From NCBI GenBank assembly GCA_009760855.2, contig WPIO01000001.1, positions 21,542,501-21,606,500 of the forward strand: a DNA stretch of 64,000 nt, written 5' to 3'. Position 1 is the stretch's first letter; every line of letters begins with the position of its first letter. The DNA comes from Cristatella mucedo (Eukaryota > Bryozoa > Phylactolaemata > Cristatellidae). Below, in pieces: positions 39,171 through 50,390 of this stretch. The translations under genes and the position numbers were made by a program. The notes below the pieces were generated by a model that worked only from the letters and a program-made list of their open reading frames with translations, was not told where the DNA came from and made no database searches.

Positions 39171-40150
39171 ACTGCCGTCCTACAGTTACCAACTCCCTTC
39201 AGTTGCTATGCTTCTACAGCCAGCGTGCACGCCTTTCTTGGTGAAGGTCTGCTAGCGATGGCTCAGAAAGAGAGCAGTTTCGGCTGCTGTCCGAATCATG
39301 TGCGCTCTATGCCTGCTTAGGTCGTCGGTGGTTTTGCTTGAGCTATCTCTTTTAATCTATCCGTAACATTGTCACTCGGCGAAACACGCAGTGGCGCAGC
39401 TGTCGGCGGAAGAAAGTTTGCGAAACTTTCTTCGGCGACAGCCCTCCTCTCCTACGGCGGCGAGCTGCTGGGAGGAGTGAAGTTGCAACTCGATACACCC
39501 AACTCTCAACACTACGGTCGAGCAGCAGGTGCGCTATCTTGGACCTTGTTTACTTCTTCCCATAACCGCATGCAGACGCACGAAAGTTATTATGTGTCTA
39601 GTTCAGCCTGCAGACGAAAAACGCGAGCGAGACGTCGAGTAGCAGCTTTGTCGGTCTTTGTTCAAACGTCCTTCTGCGTCGGCATAGCCGGCGACTGCTG
39701 CGCCCGTACACAATAAGCAGTATGGGCTCTGAAAGCTGAGCGCATGTACGGCTTTTTCAGGTCGTCCCAGCCCTGGTGGTGACTACGGGCGAATCGGACG
39801 AATCGGACGGGCGAATCGGACGAGTGGGGCCGCAGCGGCGGCAGCGGCAGCAGCGCTGTACCTACCTGGTCGGCGCTGGCGCTCTCGCAAGCGCTGACGC
39901 TTGCATTCGGTGGTATGTTGGCCGAGAGAGCCACGCGCAGGGCCGTCACGCCCGACGGTTTTATTATGCTCAGCACCCTGTCGCGCACGGAGACGCGAGC
40001 TCCAGTGATCTCCATGTCCTCGAGTGGCTGCATTCCAGAAGGCTCCACCGAGTCGCAGCTCTTGTCGCCATCCAGCACCAGCCTATACGGGAGGAACAAA
40101 TTGGCGCCGCCAGACGCTAGCTTGAGTTGGCTAGCATTGTACGCTGACTC
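33599..40150 (-). CDS. MYORG-like: MYORG-like glycoside hydrolase family 31 enzyme
   Basis: GH31 enzymes cleave alpha-glycosidic bonds with a double-displacement mechanism. The closest family I recognise is vertebrate MYORG (KIAA1161), a membrane enzyme of the secretory pathway reported as an alpha-galactosidase. The exons, read on the - strand, are a probable one at about 40150-39866, then 38809-38699, then 35167-33599 with the stop. All junctions are phase 0. Diagnostic blocks are [78 protein letters not shown] (nucleophile Asp, codon 34343-34345), [13 protein letters not shown] (acid/base Asp, codon 34139-34141), [27 protein letters not shown] and DDVLVAPVV. No signal anchor is seen in the window, so the 5' end is incomplete. 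The substrate is not predictable from sequence alone. Confidence 0.88.
35503..37320 (-). mobile_element. LINE-A copy in the GH31 intron, carrying a GH31 exon fragment
   Basis: (AAT)n tail at 35503-35512, then 3' UTR and coding sequence on the - strand. It includes [19 protein letters not shown] (catalytic YADD), [93 protein letters not shown] and, upstream, [13 protein letters not shown] and [15 protein letters not shown] blocks. The frame 36083-36913 (276 codons) is open. A foreign 246-bp segment interrupts the C-terminal coding region at 35905-36150. The copy is truncated at about 37320 against a GC-rich block. It lies within the intron 35168-38698 in the same orientation as the host gene. 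Confidence 0.88.
35905..36150 (-). pseudogene. duplicated GH31 catalytic-domain fragment embedded in LINE-A
   Basis: This segment is a copy of 34541-34786 in the GH31 terminal exon. By eye I count three differences in 246 bp; two change residues (Val to Ala, Tyr to Phe) and one is silent. It encodes [17 protein letters not shown] through [10 protein letters not shown] with no stop. One junction falls at tagact|aatattgg. The other shares GGAT between the exon (aatGGGATgg) and the LINE (gttGGATtccg), a microhomology. About five LINE bases are replaced, so the flanking LINE frame is shifted. Confidence 0.92.
37325..37600. other. GC-rich block with a GC palindrome
   Basis: A very GC-rich stretch unlike the LINE on its left. 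It contains 14-bp arms 37434-37447 and 37460-37473 (gcgggccgccgccg and its complement) around a centre with GGCGCC. Function unknown; it lies in the GH31 intron. Confidence 0.6.
37625..38250 (-). mobile_element. decayed LINE-B copy
   Basis: On the - strand there are degraded matches to the LINE-B 3' region: gcggctttcggtt, cgcgcaacaaagagaaa, atgacctgcagagctaaag, aaaggagacacgtggctga. All frames are broken. A local duplication (gtaagattttggt...gtatccgtctctaa) lies at about 38108-38174. Confidence 0.7.
38699..38809 (-). CDS. MYORG-like: GH31 upstream exon (N-terminal sandwich, HWYG motif)
   Basis: 37 codons ending [25 protein letters not shown] sequence at a good donor, CAG|gtatga (38698). MYORG relatives carry HWYGG just before the sequence equivalent to QTWPIE, which is how the next exon begins. 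The acceptor chosen, accaggcag|CTGGAC at 38809/38810, gives phase 0 to match the exon before it. An alternative acceptor further upstream would lengthen the exon. Confidence 0.75.
39143..39170 (+). repeat. (CTG)n trinucleotide repeat in GH31 intron
   Basis: Nine CTG units, reading CAG on the gene's own strand. Confidence 0.95.
39866..40150 (-). CDS. MYORG-like: probable earlier GH31 exon
   Basis: An open frame ([20 protein letters not shown]... [20 protein letters not shown]) ends at an excellent donor, GACCAG|gtaggt, in phase 0, the phase the next exon needs. Hydrophobic alternation and the SVxxxxLxIIxPSG pattern fit the N-terminal beta-sandwich of GH31 relatives, but similarity is too low to be sure. 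The 5' limit is approximate because an in-frame stop lies just upstream. No initiator Met with a signal anchor was found. Confidence 0.4.
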
Positions 40151-40226
40151 GGATTTTTATCAAGCAAATTCATCGTCTGGCTTTACCGACCGGTGAGCGC
40201 GCGCTGTCGATGGGGGCTCAGCCTAG

Positions 40227-40324
40227 TGGGCGCGGCGCGGTGGGCGTGGTGAGGTGGGCGCGGTGCGGTGGGCGCGGTACGGTGGGCGCGGTACGGTGGG
40301 CGAGGTTCGGTGGGCGCGGTGCGA
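40227..40324 (+). repeat. 14-bp GC-rich minisatellite, seven units
   Basis: Seven consecutive units of the type GTGGGCGCGGTGCG with one to three changes each. They lie just upstream of the probable first GH31 exon seen here. Confidence 0.9.
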
Positions 40325-40339
40325 CGGCCCGAGATGGTG

Positions 40340-42360
40340 CTAAACAGACAGTTATAGATCTGGTTCTCTTTGGCCTCTATCGACACGCTATACTATTCTT
40401 ATTATTTAATGGCAATAAAGAAAGTGCTAACTACTGTTCTGGTACGACTGTTCTGATAGGATCTTAGACGGCCAGCACCCCTTCTTACAATTGTGTAGGT
40501 GTGCCCAGAGGTAAGAGAAAAACGCTTCTCCACTGATTTCTGGGCGAGTTAAGTTTTTAACAGCAAACCAAATGTTCACGCGGCCTCGACTGACTTATAA
40601 GCAGCCTAAAGAGGTATGCGAAAACTCGGTTGGACCTGATTCCGGTCGAGTTTCTGATTGTTAAAAATTGTGGGCTATTCTTTAGCATGACAATTCGTTA
40701 AAAAAAATCCGAGAGGTACGCGAGTCTTTTTCAAAACTAGAAACCGTAATTCTGCATGTAAGCGTATTTTCTTATGCAGCGATACAGCCGGCAGTGAAGC
40801 GCTGCAGCAGCAGCTGTTCGCAACCTTTGCACTCCTAGGAGGAGCATTCCTTCGCGGACGGCTGGGAGGGGGAGCAGCTGTGCCAGCGCCTTATCAGCCT
40901 GCAGTCGCACCGATGCCTGTGTAAATAATCCTTAGCTAAGTTGAGTAGCATCCAATTTCTGGGCCTTCAAAGTCAAAGCATTTTTAATTGCATGCATGAA
41001 AATGGTTTTTTTTAGCTCTCGAGCTAAACGGAAGGTGAGTTAAAGTGCTGTGAAATTGCAAGTATACACTTAGACAGCAGCCATCTTCCGCAATGCCGTC
41101 AGAGCGCAGCGGGTTTGAATCTCTCGATAAAAAAGCGACGAATCTGACCCACGAACGCCGAAATGTTATAGTTGGTGACCTAGGCTGCATGACCATCTAT
41201 CATGACCATCATCACCTGTCAAAGACGCGCTAGAGGTTACCTAGGAGACATGAAGTGCACAATGCAAGAAGCGCAAGCTAGGAGCGAGTAGAACCTCCGC
41301 TACGACGTGCTTCCGGCCTAGCTCCGAACTTTGCGTGCATTCATTTTTGCGCAATTTAACTTCACTGTTATTTAGTATGCATCTGTAAAAAAATGAGTGT
41401 TCTTAAACAGAATAGACTCCAACGTGTCTACAAGCCGGCTAACTTGTGGCTAATGACGCTGCTCAACGAAGCCACTCCGAAGCTTCGCTTGGCATACAGG
41501 GTCGAATACCTTGGATCAGCTGACGTAAAACTCCGGTTGGATGCTAGATGACTTACTGGTACAGCCACCCTATTTGAGCTACGCTACGGATGAGAAAATG
41601 GTAATTATAAGTAAGCTTAATAAAGACATCGTATAAGGACGGGTAGTCTGAATCGGGAGAATTTAAAATAGGGCAGCTTATAGAAAAAGTTAAGGGCTCA
41701 CTGAGCAGAGAAATAAGGCCATGTTAGATAGAGTAACTCTGTCCAGAAGCCTTTGTAATTAATTTTGGAACACTCTTTAGGCCCGATCTGAACAGAGACG
41801 AGCACCCTCTTATGCGTAAACTGAAGCAGCGCGGCGGAAGGACCGCATCCAGGGCTGCATCCCGACAACCTTCTCTCGGGGCGTCCCAGCGAGAAGGAAT
41901 TTTCAAAGAGAGCGAACGAGCGGCGCACCCGTTAAAATATACCGTGGCGGCTGAATTCGTGGTATCCATAGCGCTGGCCCCCTTCAAAAAAGGCAGAACT
42001 ACAAGGGCTCCTACTGAAACTCATCTTGTTGGGTCCGCCTGGCTTATCCACCCACCGAGCTTTTCCCGTCGAGACAGCGGACCCACTTGCGGCAGTTGCG
42101 TGCAGGCCAGCGTGCTGGCTGGTGGCCCTCTCCCGCGTTTCCGAAATAAACGGCATCTGCTTGAGCCATCTTGATTTGTGCGGGCAGTAACACACCTTAT
42201 GGCAGTAAGAGACTTCGCGGCTAAATGAATGGCATTTTCTCTGTAATTAAATAAGTCCAATCACCTACGCTGCTTCGCAACATCGCATTCTTTTCGTGCA
42301 CATTCTTTTCTGAACGTTCACATTCTTTTCTGAAGCACTAGTAAAGATTTACTAGTCACT
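40340..42360. other. intergenic: nothing recognised
   Basis: No known gene or repeat family. A 120-codon open frame at 41812-42174 (+), overlapped by frames on the - strand, has no recognisable motif. Confidence 0.4.
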
Positions 42361-42499
42361 GACCCTCCAATGTCAGCAACTGGCATTTGTGTGTGCGCAT
42401 TCTCCATTGAGAAAGCGCTTGCAATATTGTTGCACGGCTGCTTCTTGTTGTTCACGGCTGCTTCTGGTACACACATGTAGCACTTTCCAGCCTACCGTG

Positions 42500-42735
42500 C
42501 TTGTATGTGTGTGTCTGTGTGTGTGTCTGTGTGTTTGTGCCTGTGTGTGTGCCTGTGTGTGTGTGTGTGTGTGTTTCTGTGTGTCTGCATGTCTGTGTGT
42601 GTGAGTGTACATATCTGTCTGTGTGTGTGTCGGTCTCTGTCTGCTCTGTCTCTGTCTGCTCTGTCTCTGTCTCTGTCTTCTCTGTCTCTGTCTGCTCTGT
42701 CTCTGTCTGCTCTGTCTCTGTCTGCTCTGTCTCTG
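42500..42735 (+). repeat. GT-rich stretch and TCTGTCTCTGTCTGC-type tandem repeat
   Basis: An imperfect (GT)n region at about 42505-42610 is followed by several units of 12-21 bp built from TCTGTC and TCTGC to 42735. Repetitive Leu/Cys/Val or Thr/Glu/Gln translations are artefacts. Confidence 0.9.
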
Positions 42736-42884
42736 TACGCATGCTTTATTTAGCTGGCATGCAGCCATATTACCGGTCAGGCGTGATACATGCTCAGGCT
42801 GGAGATGTGCTCACAAGTTAGTGTCACGTGCATTAGGTATAAGCATGTACACATTAACTTAGAAAATCTGAGGAACAGGCGGGG

Positions 42885-43440
42885 TTTTTGCTTCAATCTA
42901 AGTGTCGTCATGTCATAGGACATCGGGATGTCATTCAACACCGAGTTGCAGGCTTCGATTCACAGAAACTGGAGGCACAGAAACTGGAGGCACAATCTCC
43001 AAAGGATGTGAGATAGGTTAAGTTGCAGCTAAAGAATGTGAATCAAGGGAACGAGAAAAGGCCCGAAGATCAAGTATTTCAGATCGACAACCAGGAGCAA
43101 GAGAACGAAAGAACTTAAAAGTGAGCGGTAGTGCATTGAAATTGATGCACTGCATGACGAGAGTGCAGGTCTGAAAGAAGCGTCGTAATCAGTCAGTTTC
43201 GCCTTTTACAATAGGCAAGCCTAGCTGACGAGCGTTGCACCGTCTTTAAGCGTCTTGGTATGAAGGCAAGATGACCTCGCCCAATTCTCTAAAGACTTGC
43301 CGGAATAGTCGTTGCCATTGATCTCTACATTCTGCAATCATCCACCAAGATATGAGCTATACCGCTGCAGTACGTGGCTAGTGATGCCCAGGCTGGAAAA
43401 TAGAGGCTGGAGCACAACTTGGTAGCCAAATGCTACCCAC
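42885..43440 (-). mobile_element. decayed LINE-A copy
   Basis: Scattered matches on the - strand to LINE-A: acaatctccaaaggatgtgag, aagaacttaaaagtgagcgg, acaataggcaagcctagctg, ccagtgatgcccaggc-like. No frame is intact. Confidence 0.7.
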
Positions 43441-44430
43441 AGATCTTGTAGAACTAGCAAAGACCCGCTCTCAACTCCATCTTGCAACTAATTTCAGCAC
43501 ATGTGACAGACCGTGCGTGTATCGCATTCTCACTGCAGTGTATAGGTACTATGTAGGTACTAGGTGTGTATATGCGTTCGCTTGCGTATCAAAATGCATC
43601 TTCGAATCACGCAATCTTTAAAATACTTTGCACTGATACTGCATGCAACAAAAAATAACTTCCTGTACCCACCTACTCAATGCTGAAAAGCTGGAATGCT
43701 TTATAAGCCAGACTATCTCGGCCCTATTTATTAACGGTTATTAGCCGGTTTAACGGTTTCTGAATTACAATAACTAGAATACGATATGATTTGTAGTAAT
43801 GTATTGGTTGTATTCAGGGTGCCTAGCACCTGTAGCTACCCTCTGTTGCTGTCGAATAGAGTGTTCGTCATCATCTTGAACAATGCAAGCAAGCTCGGTA
43901 GCAGTGGGCCTGAATATCGCGAATTTGTGTAGACCTCACCTTAATCTTTACACCAATTTTGCTGCTTGTCATGCAGCTAGTGAAGACCCTCCAGCAACGG
44001 ACGAACAGATTTGAACCTGCGTGTTGCTACTTTAAAAGCATATGAAGTGGTTTTAACTCATTCTTGATCACCCTACCACGGAGCTATTTATACAACAACC
44101 TAACGAGCGCGTGTACCCAATGGCGAAGCCAGGATTTCCAGGGTGGAAAGGGAGAGAGGGGGACAATAGGAGGGAGGGCAATATTTGCAAGACTTGTGTG
44201 TAGGGACAGCAAGATGTTTGCGTAGGCAGGGCAAGAGCAGCATGTAATGTAAAATTGCATTGCAAAATCACAAAGTTGATTCGGCACGAACTCGGCGGTT
44301 GCTCATCGTGTAGAATTAAGACATAAAAATTCGTCGTTAATGACGGTCGGGGTGGGGGTGTAGGATTGCTGGAGGCCCAGGCCGTTCCCCCCTCCGCTGT
44401 AGGGGGAGCTAAGGAACTGGGGGTGTTTGT
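43441..44430. other. intergenic: nothing recognised
   Basis: AT-rich sequence without recognisable gene or repeat. Confidence 0.4.
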
Positions 44431-44435
44431 GGGTG

Positions 44436-44505
44436 CAAAGTGGCGGAGCTAAGGAACTGGGGGGTGTTCGGTACCACCCCCCAGTTCCTTAGCTCCACCA
44501 CTTTG
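44436..44505. repeat. inverted repeat, 31-bp arms with one mismatch, 8-nt loop
   Basis: Arms 44436-44466 (from caaagtggcgg) and 44475-44505 (to ccaccactttg) pair except at one position. The left arm is preceded by a partial direct copy of its own sequence (gagctaaggaactgggggtg at about 44406-44425). Confidence 0.88.
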
Positions 44506-44626
44506 TATACCTGAGGGGCGTTCCGTTCACAGCAAGCTACAGATTCATATGCGACTTAAATAGCTGCTATTAGCCACTTGATAGATCTATGGATAAAATT
44601 CTTCTTTCTGGGTCCATAAACTATAG

Positions 44627-44712
44627 AGATAATAATAATAATAATAATACACTTGATAAAGCGCCCTTAGAGAACTCAATCTCTTTCTAGGCGCTTAACA
44701 TTTGCTGAGAGA
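44627..44712 (-). mobile_element. LINE-A 3'-end fragment
   Basis: An (AAT)n tail followed by cacttgataaagcgcccttag and the LINE-A 3' end, cut off after gcttaacatttgctgag. Confidence 0.8.
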
Positions 44713-44974
44713 CACACTGACACTGCTGGCGAACTATTTAAATGTCAAGAGCTCGATAATTTTGTGATTAATGATGTATTCCATATCATTTTTCACTAAC
44801 AATATGTAACCAATCACCCAGCAGTGGGTTCTTGAATTCGCGTTGAATGTTTATCGCTTGCTTAGTGGAAGCGCACATAAAACTGGAAAATGAGTACTGG
44901 TGTAGATGCAAATAAGTATCAGTCATATTGACCAAACTGGAGTGATACAAATTCCTATTATATAGACATGTACA

Positions 44975-45115
44975 TATATACATAATTTATTTTTACAGAG
45001 CCCCAAGAGAACTTGATTAATTTCCTATCCAGGCGCTTCACATTTGCCGCGGAGCTTAGACCCACTGTATTGGCCATCAAAGGTGATCACCATACCGCTA
45101 CTTAACTCATCAAGC
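44975..45115 (-). repeat. degenerate SINE-A
   Basis: A reverse-orientation tail (acagagccccaagagaacttg...ccaggcgcttcacatttgcc) and a degraded tRNA-like head. Confidence 0.6.
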
Positions 45116-47120
45116 TTCATATAGTTGCAGAAAAGTAATCAATGTTTGTCAATATTTTGCTGGTGTGAAAAATCTTACTCAGCCGGTGCCTCTCAAAGTG
45201 TCTAGATAAGTAGAAATTTGTACTCTAGCATCAATAGATTAAATATCGTCTTAATTATCAGGTATAAAGCTAAATTATACTGCATTATTAATATACTGAG
45301 CGCATCATAGTACTTGGTAACAGAAAACTTAACTTAATTAGACAATAGGATGCTATTAACAACAATGTAGCATCTTCGTTCTTGCCTACAACTATAATTT
45401 GAAGAATACTGGCGACCGTTTGACTAAACCAACACTGCCCTTCTCTTCATATCTTTCGGGACAATTTTTAAAATGCTTTAAGCAAGATGGGTATAACTGC
45501 TATTAAGAAGCCCATTGCCCCAACTAGGTAGTGAACTAAGGAGCTAATCTTACGTAAAGTTATGTGAACTATGTATGTCCACTGACATGTCTGCAATTGC
45601 TAGATGACTGAATGTCAGCGGTTGAATGGCAGGCATTTTCCGGTGGCTTTTATGTGGACACCATCTGCAGCATACACATAGGTGTTCCATCCATTACGAA
45701 AAGAGCAGCAGACGGCAAGAAGTACAGGCAGCAAGTTCGCGATGATCCAGTAGGTGACTGTGGCCCTCTTGCCATAATAACGCGCCATTATGCAGCAAGC
45801 TGCCGTATAGCCCGTTGAGAAGACTTACCAGATACTTATGCCAACACTCACTGCTGTGATTAGTACAAGGATGGCCCATATAATTGCATGAGCCGCAGAG
45901 ACCGACCGTGCAGACTGCCTAGCCTTCATCTTCCACGGTGGTTCTGTGGGCGTTCAGTGGGCCACAGGCCGGTTATCACCAAGCGGCAATCTGGGCAGCC
46001 GCTAGAAAGTGGCAGATAACTGCAGCTGTTTATTTACGAAGTGTATCGGCGAAAAGCAAAAACGGACCGGACCTGCGGCAGCCGGGCACTCCGACCACTG
46101 CGATACGTTTCATTTTGCTGTCCAAGGCGCTTAATGAAGCACTCCGAGCCAACTCTCTGAATAGTTAAGGGCAAGTGATGTAACGCAATTGGGTTCGTGA
46201 ACCTGGTGCTTGGCGTGACGTGAGAGCAGAGAGTGCAAGATAGCCCAGAGCTGAACCTTGCCCCTTCGCCGGAGATGTCCTGCCACTTGAAACCAGCATC
46301 AAAATCTGCTTGAGCTTCCTTTGCAAATCTTAAGCGAAAGCCCTCAGGATCTGAATGCCTATACAGACTTTAAACATATAGCGTCGACCCACTGTTACTA
46401 ACCATAGCAAGTCGCATGAGCGATGTTAAAAATACTAAGACATCTTGGCTTTGGGTAAAAGAATTTTGCAACCTTAGTCATTAGTGGAGGCTTGGCGCCC
46501 GCTTTTTGGCTTGGCCACGATATTTTTGGAGCATTTATCCGGTAGCTAGCTGTCTTGGCCTCAGGACCATACAATAGTTTAGAATGCCTGGTTTACAGGT
46601 CGTTATTATTTGGTTTGGCATTACATTTGAATCTGCGGCTTATTGAGGCGGCTTAGTGAGGCATATCAATTCATTTCTGGAGAATGAAGTTAAAGGAATT
46701 AATTTAAACAGTAGTTTTAGTTTTAAGATCATATTAAGAGGATCTATTGTGCCTGTATCTTGCAATTATTTTGGTGAAGTGGAAGATCGGGTTATCAAAA
46801 CAGTGTATTGATGTAGAGCGTAGCCAGAATTTTGGCATAGATAGGCTAAACCTTGACCTAGATGGACGTAGCACAGGATCATGTCCTTAACTTTGAAATC
46901 ATGAAGGCTCTTCAGTTCCACGGAAGACTTTTTATTTTAACTGTTACACTTTTTAACTGCTAGTTGAACTCTTAAAACGCTTTGGCAGAGCTGGAAACTC
47001 AAGGATAAGAACTTGCCTCCCAGAAGCCTGCCTTACACTGAAATAGAAATAATAATGTTTACATCCATTTTGAGCCTAAATTTGGGAAGGGAAGGAGCAC
47101 ATCTCGGCAAGTCCCTTTAG
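45116..47120. other. intergenic: nothing recognised
   Basis: No recognisable gene or repeat. Short open frames at 45612-45818 and 45938-46168 (+) have no known motif. Confidence 0.4.
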
Positions 47121-47137
47121 ATTGGTAACTCTGGAAC

Positions 47138-47312
47138 TTGATGAACAAATATTAGCTGACCTAACAGCATCCTTTGAATATCTACAGAAAATACTTAACG
47201 GTTATTACCACCGCTTACGGTTGGCAATAAAGGATTGCCCACTGCATGATTCGAACCCACGACCTCGGTCGGGAAGAGCGAGCACCTTACCTTCCGGGCT
47301 ATCACGGCCCAT
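47138..47312 (-). repeat. SINE-B, reverse orientation
   Basis: Reverse complement of SINE-B, including tgattcgaacccacgacctc (B box) and gggctatcacggccc (5' head). Confidence 0.8.
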
Positions 47313-47490
47313 AAAATCTGATTGCTACCTTAAACATTACAGCCCGACTCTGCAGGCCAACCTCACACTTAATTTCCAGGCCGAATGTGCCCTCACACTG
47401 GCATCTTTTCTAGTCTCATCTGAAAAAGTGCTTACCCAGGGTTTTTGAGTGAAGAACCTTGAATCCACGTGCCAAAGACACGCCGTCAGA

Positions 47491-47615
<125 letters not shown>

Positions 47616-47784
47616 ATGTGGTAGCCCCTCGCGGAATTTCAGGGGAGGCTAACAGCTCAATGGATATATTGCTCTTTTGGCCCCACTGAGAGCCCGTCCT
47701 AGAGTAATAGAGAACGACCTTGCTGGAGTGGGAACAGCACGAAACGCCATTTTTTTAGCATCCTTCTCCTTCTAAAGACAGAAG

Positions 47785-48515
47785 ACTAATAGTAATAGTA
47801 GTACACTTGATAGAGCGCTTTCAGAGAGTTCAATCTCTTTCTAGGCGCTTTAAATTTGCTGCAAAAGAAACACGATCGAATGGTGAGTGGTATCATGCTT
47901 GATGAACAGCATGAATAACAACGATTGGGGGTGACATGCACAGGGTCGGCAGGCAAGTGTGGTTAGTGGCAGCATGCACGGTGTCTGCACGCATAAGCAC
48001 GTAAAGGACAAGTCACAGGGACCCACTAAATGCTGTCCTAAATAGGTGCATTTTTAATTTATTTTTTATATGTGGTCAAGTCAGGGGATGTTCTGATGCA
48101 AGTCGGAAGTGAGTTCCAGGCTTTGGGAGCATACGAACTAAAGGCACCATCTCCAAAGGAGATCTAAGATTTGTATAAGGCATGGGTAAACAGTTACATT
48201 CCGAAAAGCGGGTGGTACTATGCATAGCCTGGTGGGGGAGTGGATCTGAGAGGTAAGCTGGAGTCACAGAATGAAGGGTCCTGAAAGTGAATGACAGAAC
48301 CTCGAAGACGATTCGTTGCTTGACTGGGAGCCAGTGCAGGTCGGCGAGAAGTGGTGCGATGTGGCAACTGCGACGCTCACGACAGACAAGCCTAGCTGCA
48401 GAGTTTTGCACCAGCTGTGAGCGCCTGATCGCACATGCCGGTAGACCAACAAGCAGTGAGTTACAGAAGTGAAGACGGGATGTCACAAATGCGTGGACCA
48501 ACTTAGATTAGGTAT
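47785..48515 (-). mobile_element. LINE-A 3' part
   Basis: Starts with an AAT/AGT tail. The - strand encodes [50 protein letters not shown] and [10 protein letters not shown] in partly broken frames. It is 5'-truncated near 48515. Confidence 0.87.
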
Positions 48516-48767
48516 TCCTATCTATACAGAACACGAAGCTGCGCTTCCGAGGTGAGCCGAGCGGACGCCGTCACTAGCGCTTCCGCCAAAAATTAATTTA
48601 CTTCCGACTAGCAGCCTTTCTAGCCCCAACTAAAAATGTGGTAACCCTTCTTGAAAAATGCATAGAATCCCCTACGCGAAGGCGCGCTGCCCGACAATAA
48701 TTAAATCAGGTTGCTCTCTCCCGGACTTTCGGCGGGAGGGGCCCTGTGCTCGGTAGTGATCTTTTTC

Positions 48768-48815
48768 TTTTAGCTTCCAGCGGCCCCGGTTTTTCGGGGC
48801 CGCTGGAAGCTAAAA
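48768..48815. repeat. perfect inverted repeat, 21-bp arms, 6-nt loop
   Basis: Arms 48768-48788 (from ttttagcttccag) and 48795-48815 (to ctggaagctaaaa) are exact reverse complements around gttttt. There is no T run after the right arm. Confidence 0.9.
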
Positions 48816-49405
48816 GCAACAACCGGGAATGACACGGTGGAATGCTAGCTTCATTAAACCACTTGCTGCGGCTAGCAACCGTAGGTCGGCGCAGTTTAGC
48901 TGCCTTCAGAGCTGATTTAGAAAGGAAAGTTCTCCGGCAATTTTTTTACAGATAACTTTACAAGCTTCCGGCATCATTCCAAGAGACTAAGTCGAACCAG
49001 GAGAAGGGGAGCATCACTGAATGCCTTTCTAGCATTCTTCGAGGCCGACGGCGAAGACGACGCCCGCTGCCGCCCGACATTGCCTCGACAAGCCTAAGGC
49101 CGGAAGCTTGGTGGCTAGCCGTTTGGAGCGGTCGCAACGAGATTCTTAGGGGGGAGTGAAGACTAGAATCTCCTAGCGATACCTGGGGCTGTTTACAGTA
49201 CTTGGGGCTGTTCTAAGCCGGAAGGGAGGCTTACAGGGCTTTAGAAGCCCCGCATCGCCCTTTCGCCAAACCTGGAGGGCCTCGAGTTCAGGAACCAGCA
49301 CAGCTAATTCGTAGCAATATGGTAACGATCGAGCACTTCAAGCACAGCAGAGAGAGGGGAGCTCAGGGGCTCCTCACTCCTTTCCCACAAACGCAGCGCA
49401 CATAA
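48816..49405. other. intergenic, GC-richer: nothing recognised
   Basis: Moderately GC-rich with no recognisable gene or repeat family. Confidence 0.4.
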
Positions 49406-49408
49406 TCC

Positions 49409-49410
<2 letters not shown>

Positions 49411-49441
<31 letters not shown>

Positions 49442-50270
49442 ATGTGTACAACGCCGTCAGAGAACTTAATCTCTTTCTAGGCACTTTACATGTTCTGTAA
49501 AAAAAGCATTATCGAATGGTTAGTGGTAGCATGCTAGATGACAACAAGCGTAACAAGGTTACTGGTGACATGCACAGGGTAAGCATGCAAATATTGTTAG
49601 TGGCAGCATGCACGTGTCAGCAAGCATAAGTACCCAAAGGAATCACGAATCACGTGAACCCACTAAATGCAATAGATAGATGCGTTTTTAGCTCCTTTTT
49701 TATTGTCATCAAGTCAAGGGATGTCGTAAAGTCAGTGGGGAGTGAGTTCTATGCTTTGGCAGCATATGAACTAACGTCGCCGAAGGATTTGACGTACGTA
49801 CGAGGTGTAGATAAACGATTAGATACATAGAAACGGTGGTACAATGAGGCTGGTGGGGATTTGATCTATTAGATAGGATGGAGCCAAAGAATGAAGGGGT
49901 CTAAAGTGAGTTACAGAATCTTGAAAACGCTTCGCTGCTTTGCTAAAAGCCAGTAAAGATTGGTAAGAAGCTATGTGGTGTGGTAACTTCGGCCCTCAGA
50001 AGCCGAGACAGGATGTCACGATTATGTAGACCAATTTGGATGTACTATACTTGTCTAGGAAAGCCCGAATTTTAGAAATGCTAGGTAGCTACAAGTAGGG
50101 AGATTTGACTGCGGGCCTAATGCGGTCGTCTAGTGATAAGTCACTTTGGAACACACAGCTAGCTGTCGTGCAGATGCTACAGGAGATATGGTGGCAGAGC
50201 CTATTTTAACATTAAGCTTTCCCATTTCTTTGAGACATTTGATTTTCCCATAATTATTCTTTGCAGACTC
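49411..50270 (-). mobile_element. decayed LINE-A copy
   Basis: An (AAT)n tail at 49411-49440, the 3' UTR, then degraded coding sequence (ccaaagaatgaaggggtct, ccgaattttagaaatgc, gtcgtctagtgataagtcac). Internal deletions are evident. Confidence 0.8.
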
Positions 50271-50284
50271 TAATTTTTCGTAGC

Positions 50285-50390
50285 TTTTATAATAATAAAT
50301 ATAATAATAATAATGATGCACTTGATAAAGCGCCATCAGAGAACTCAATCTCTTTCTAGAAGCTTTACATTTGCTGCAAAGGGATATTCC
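50285..50390 (-). mobile_element. short LINE-A 3' fragment
   Basis: AAT-rich tail and cacttgataaagcgccatcag...gctgcaaaggga, only about 100 bp long. Confidence 0.75.
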
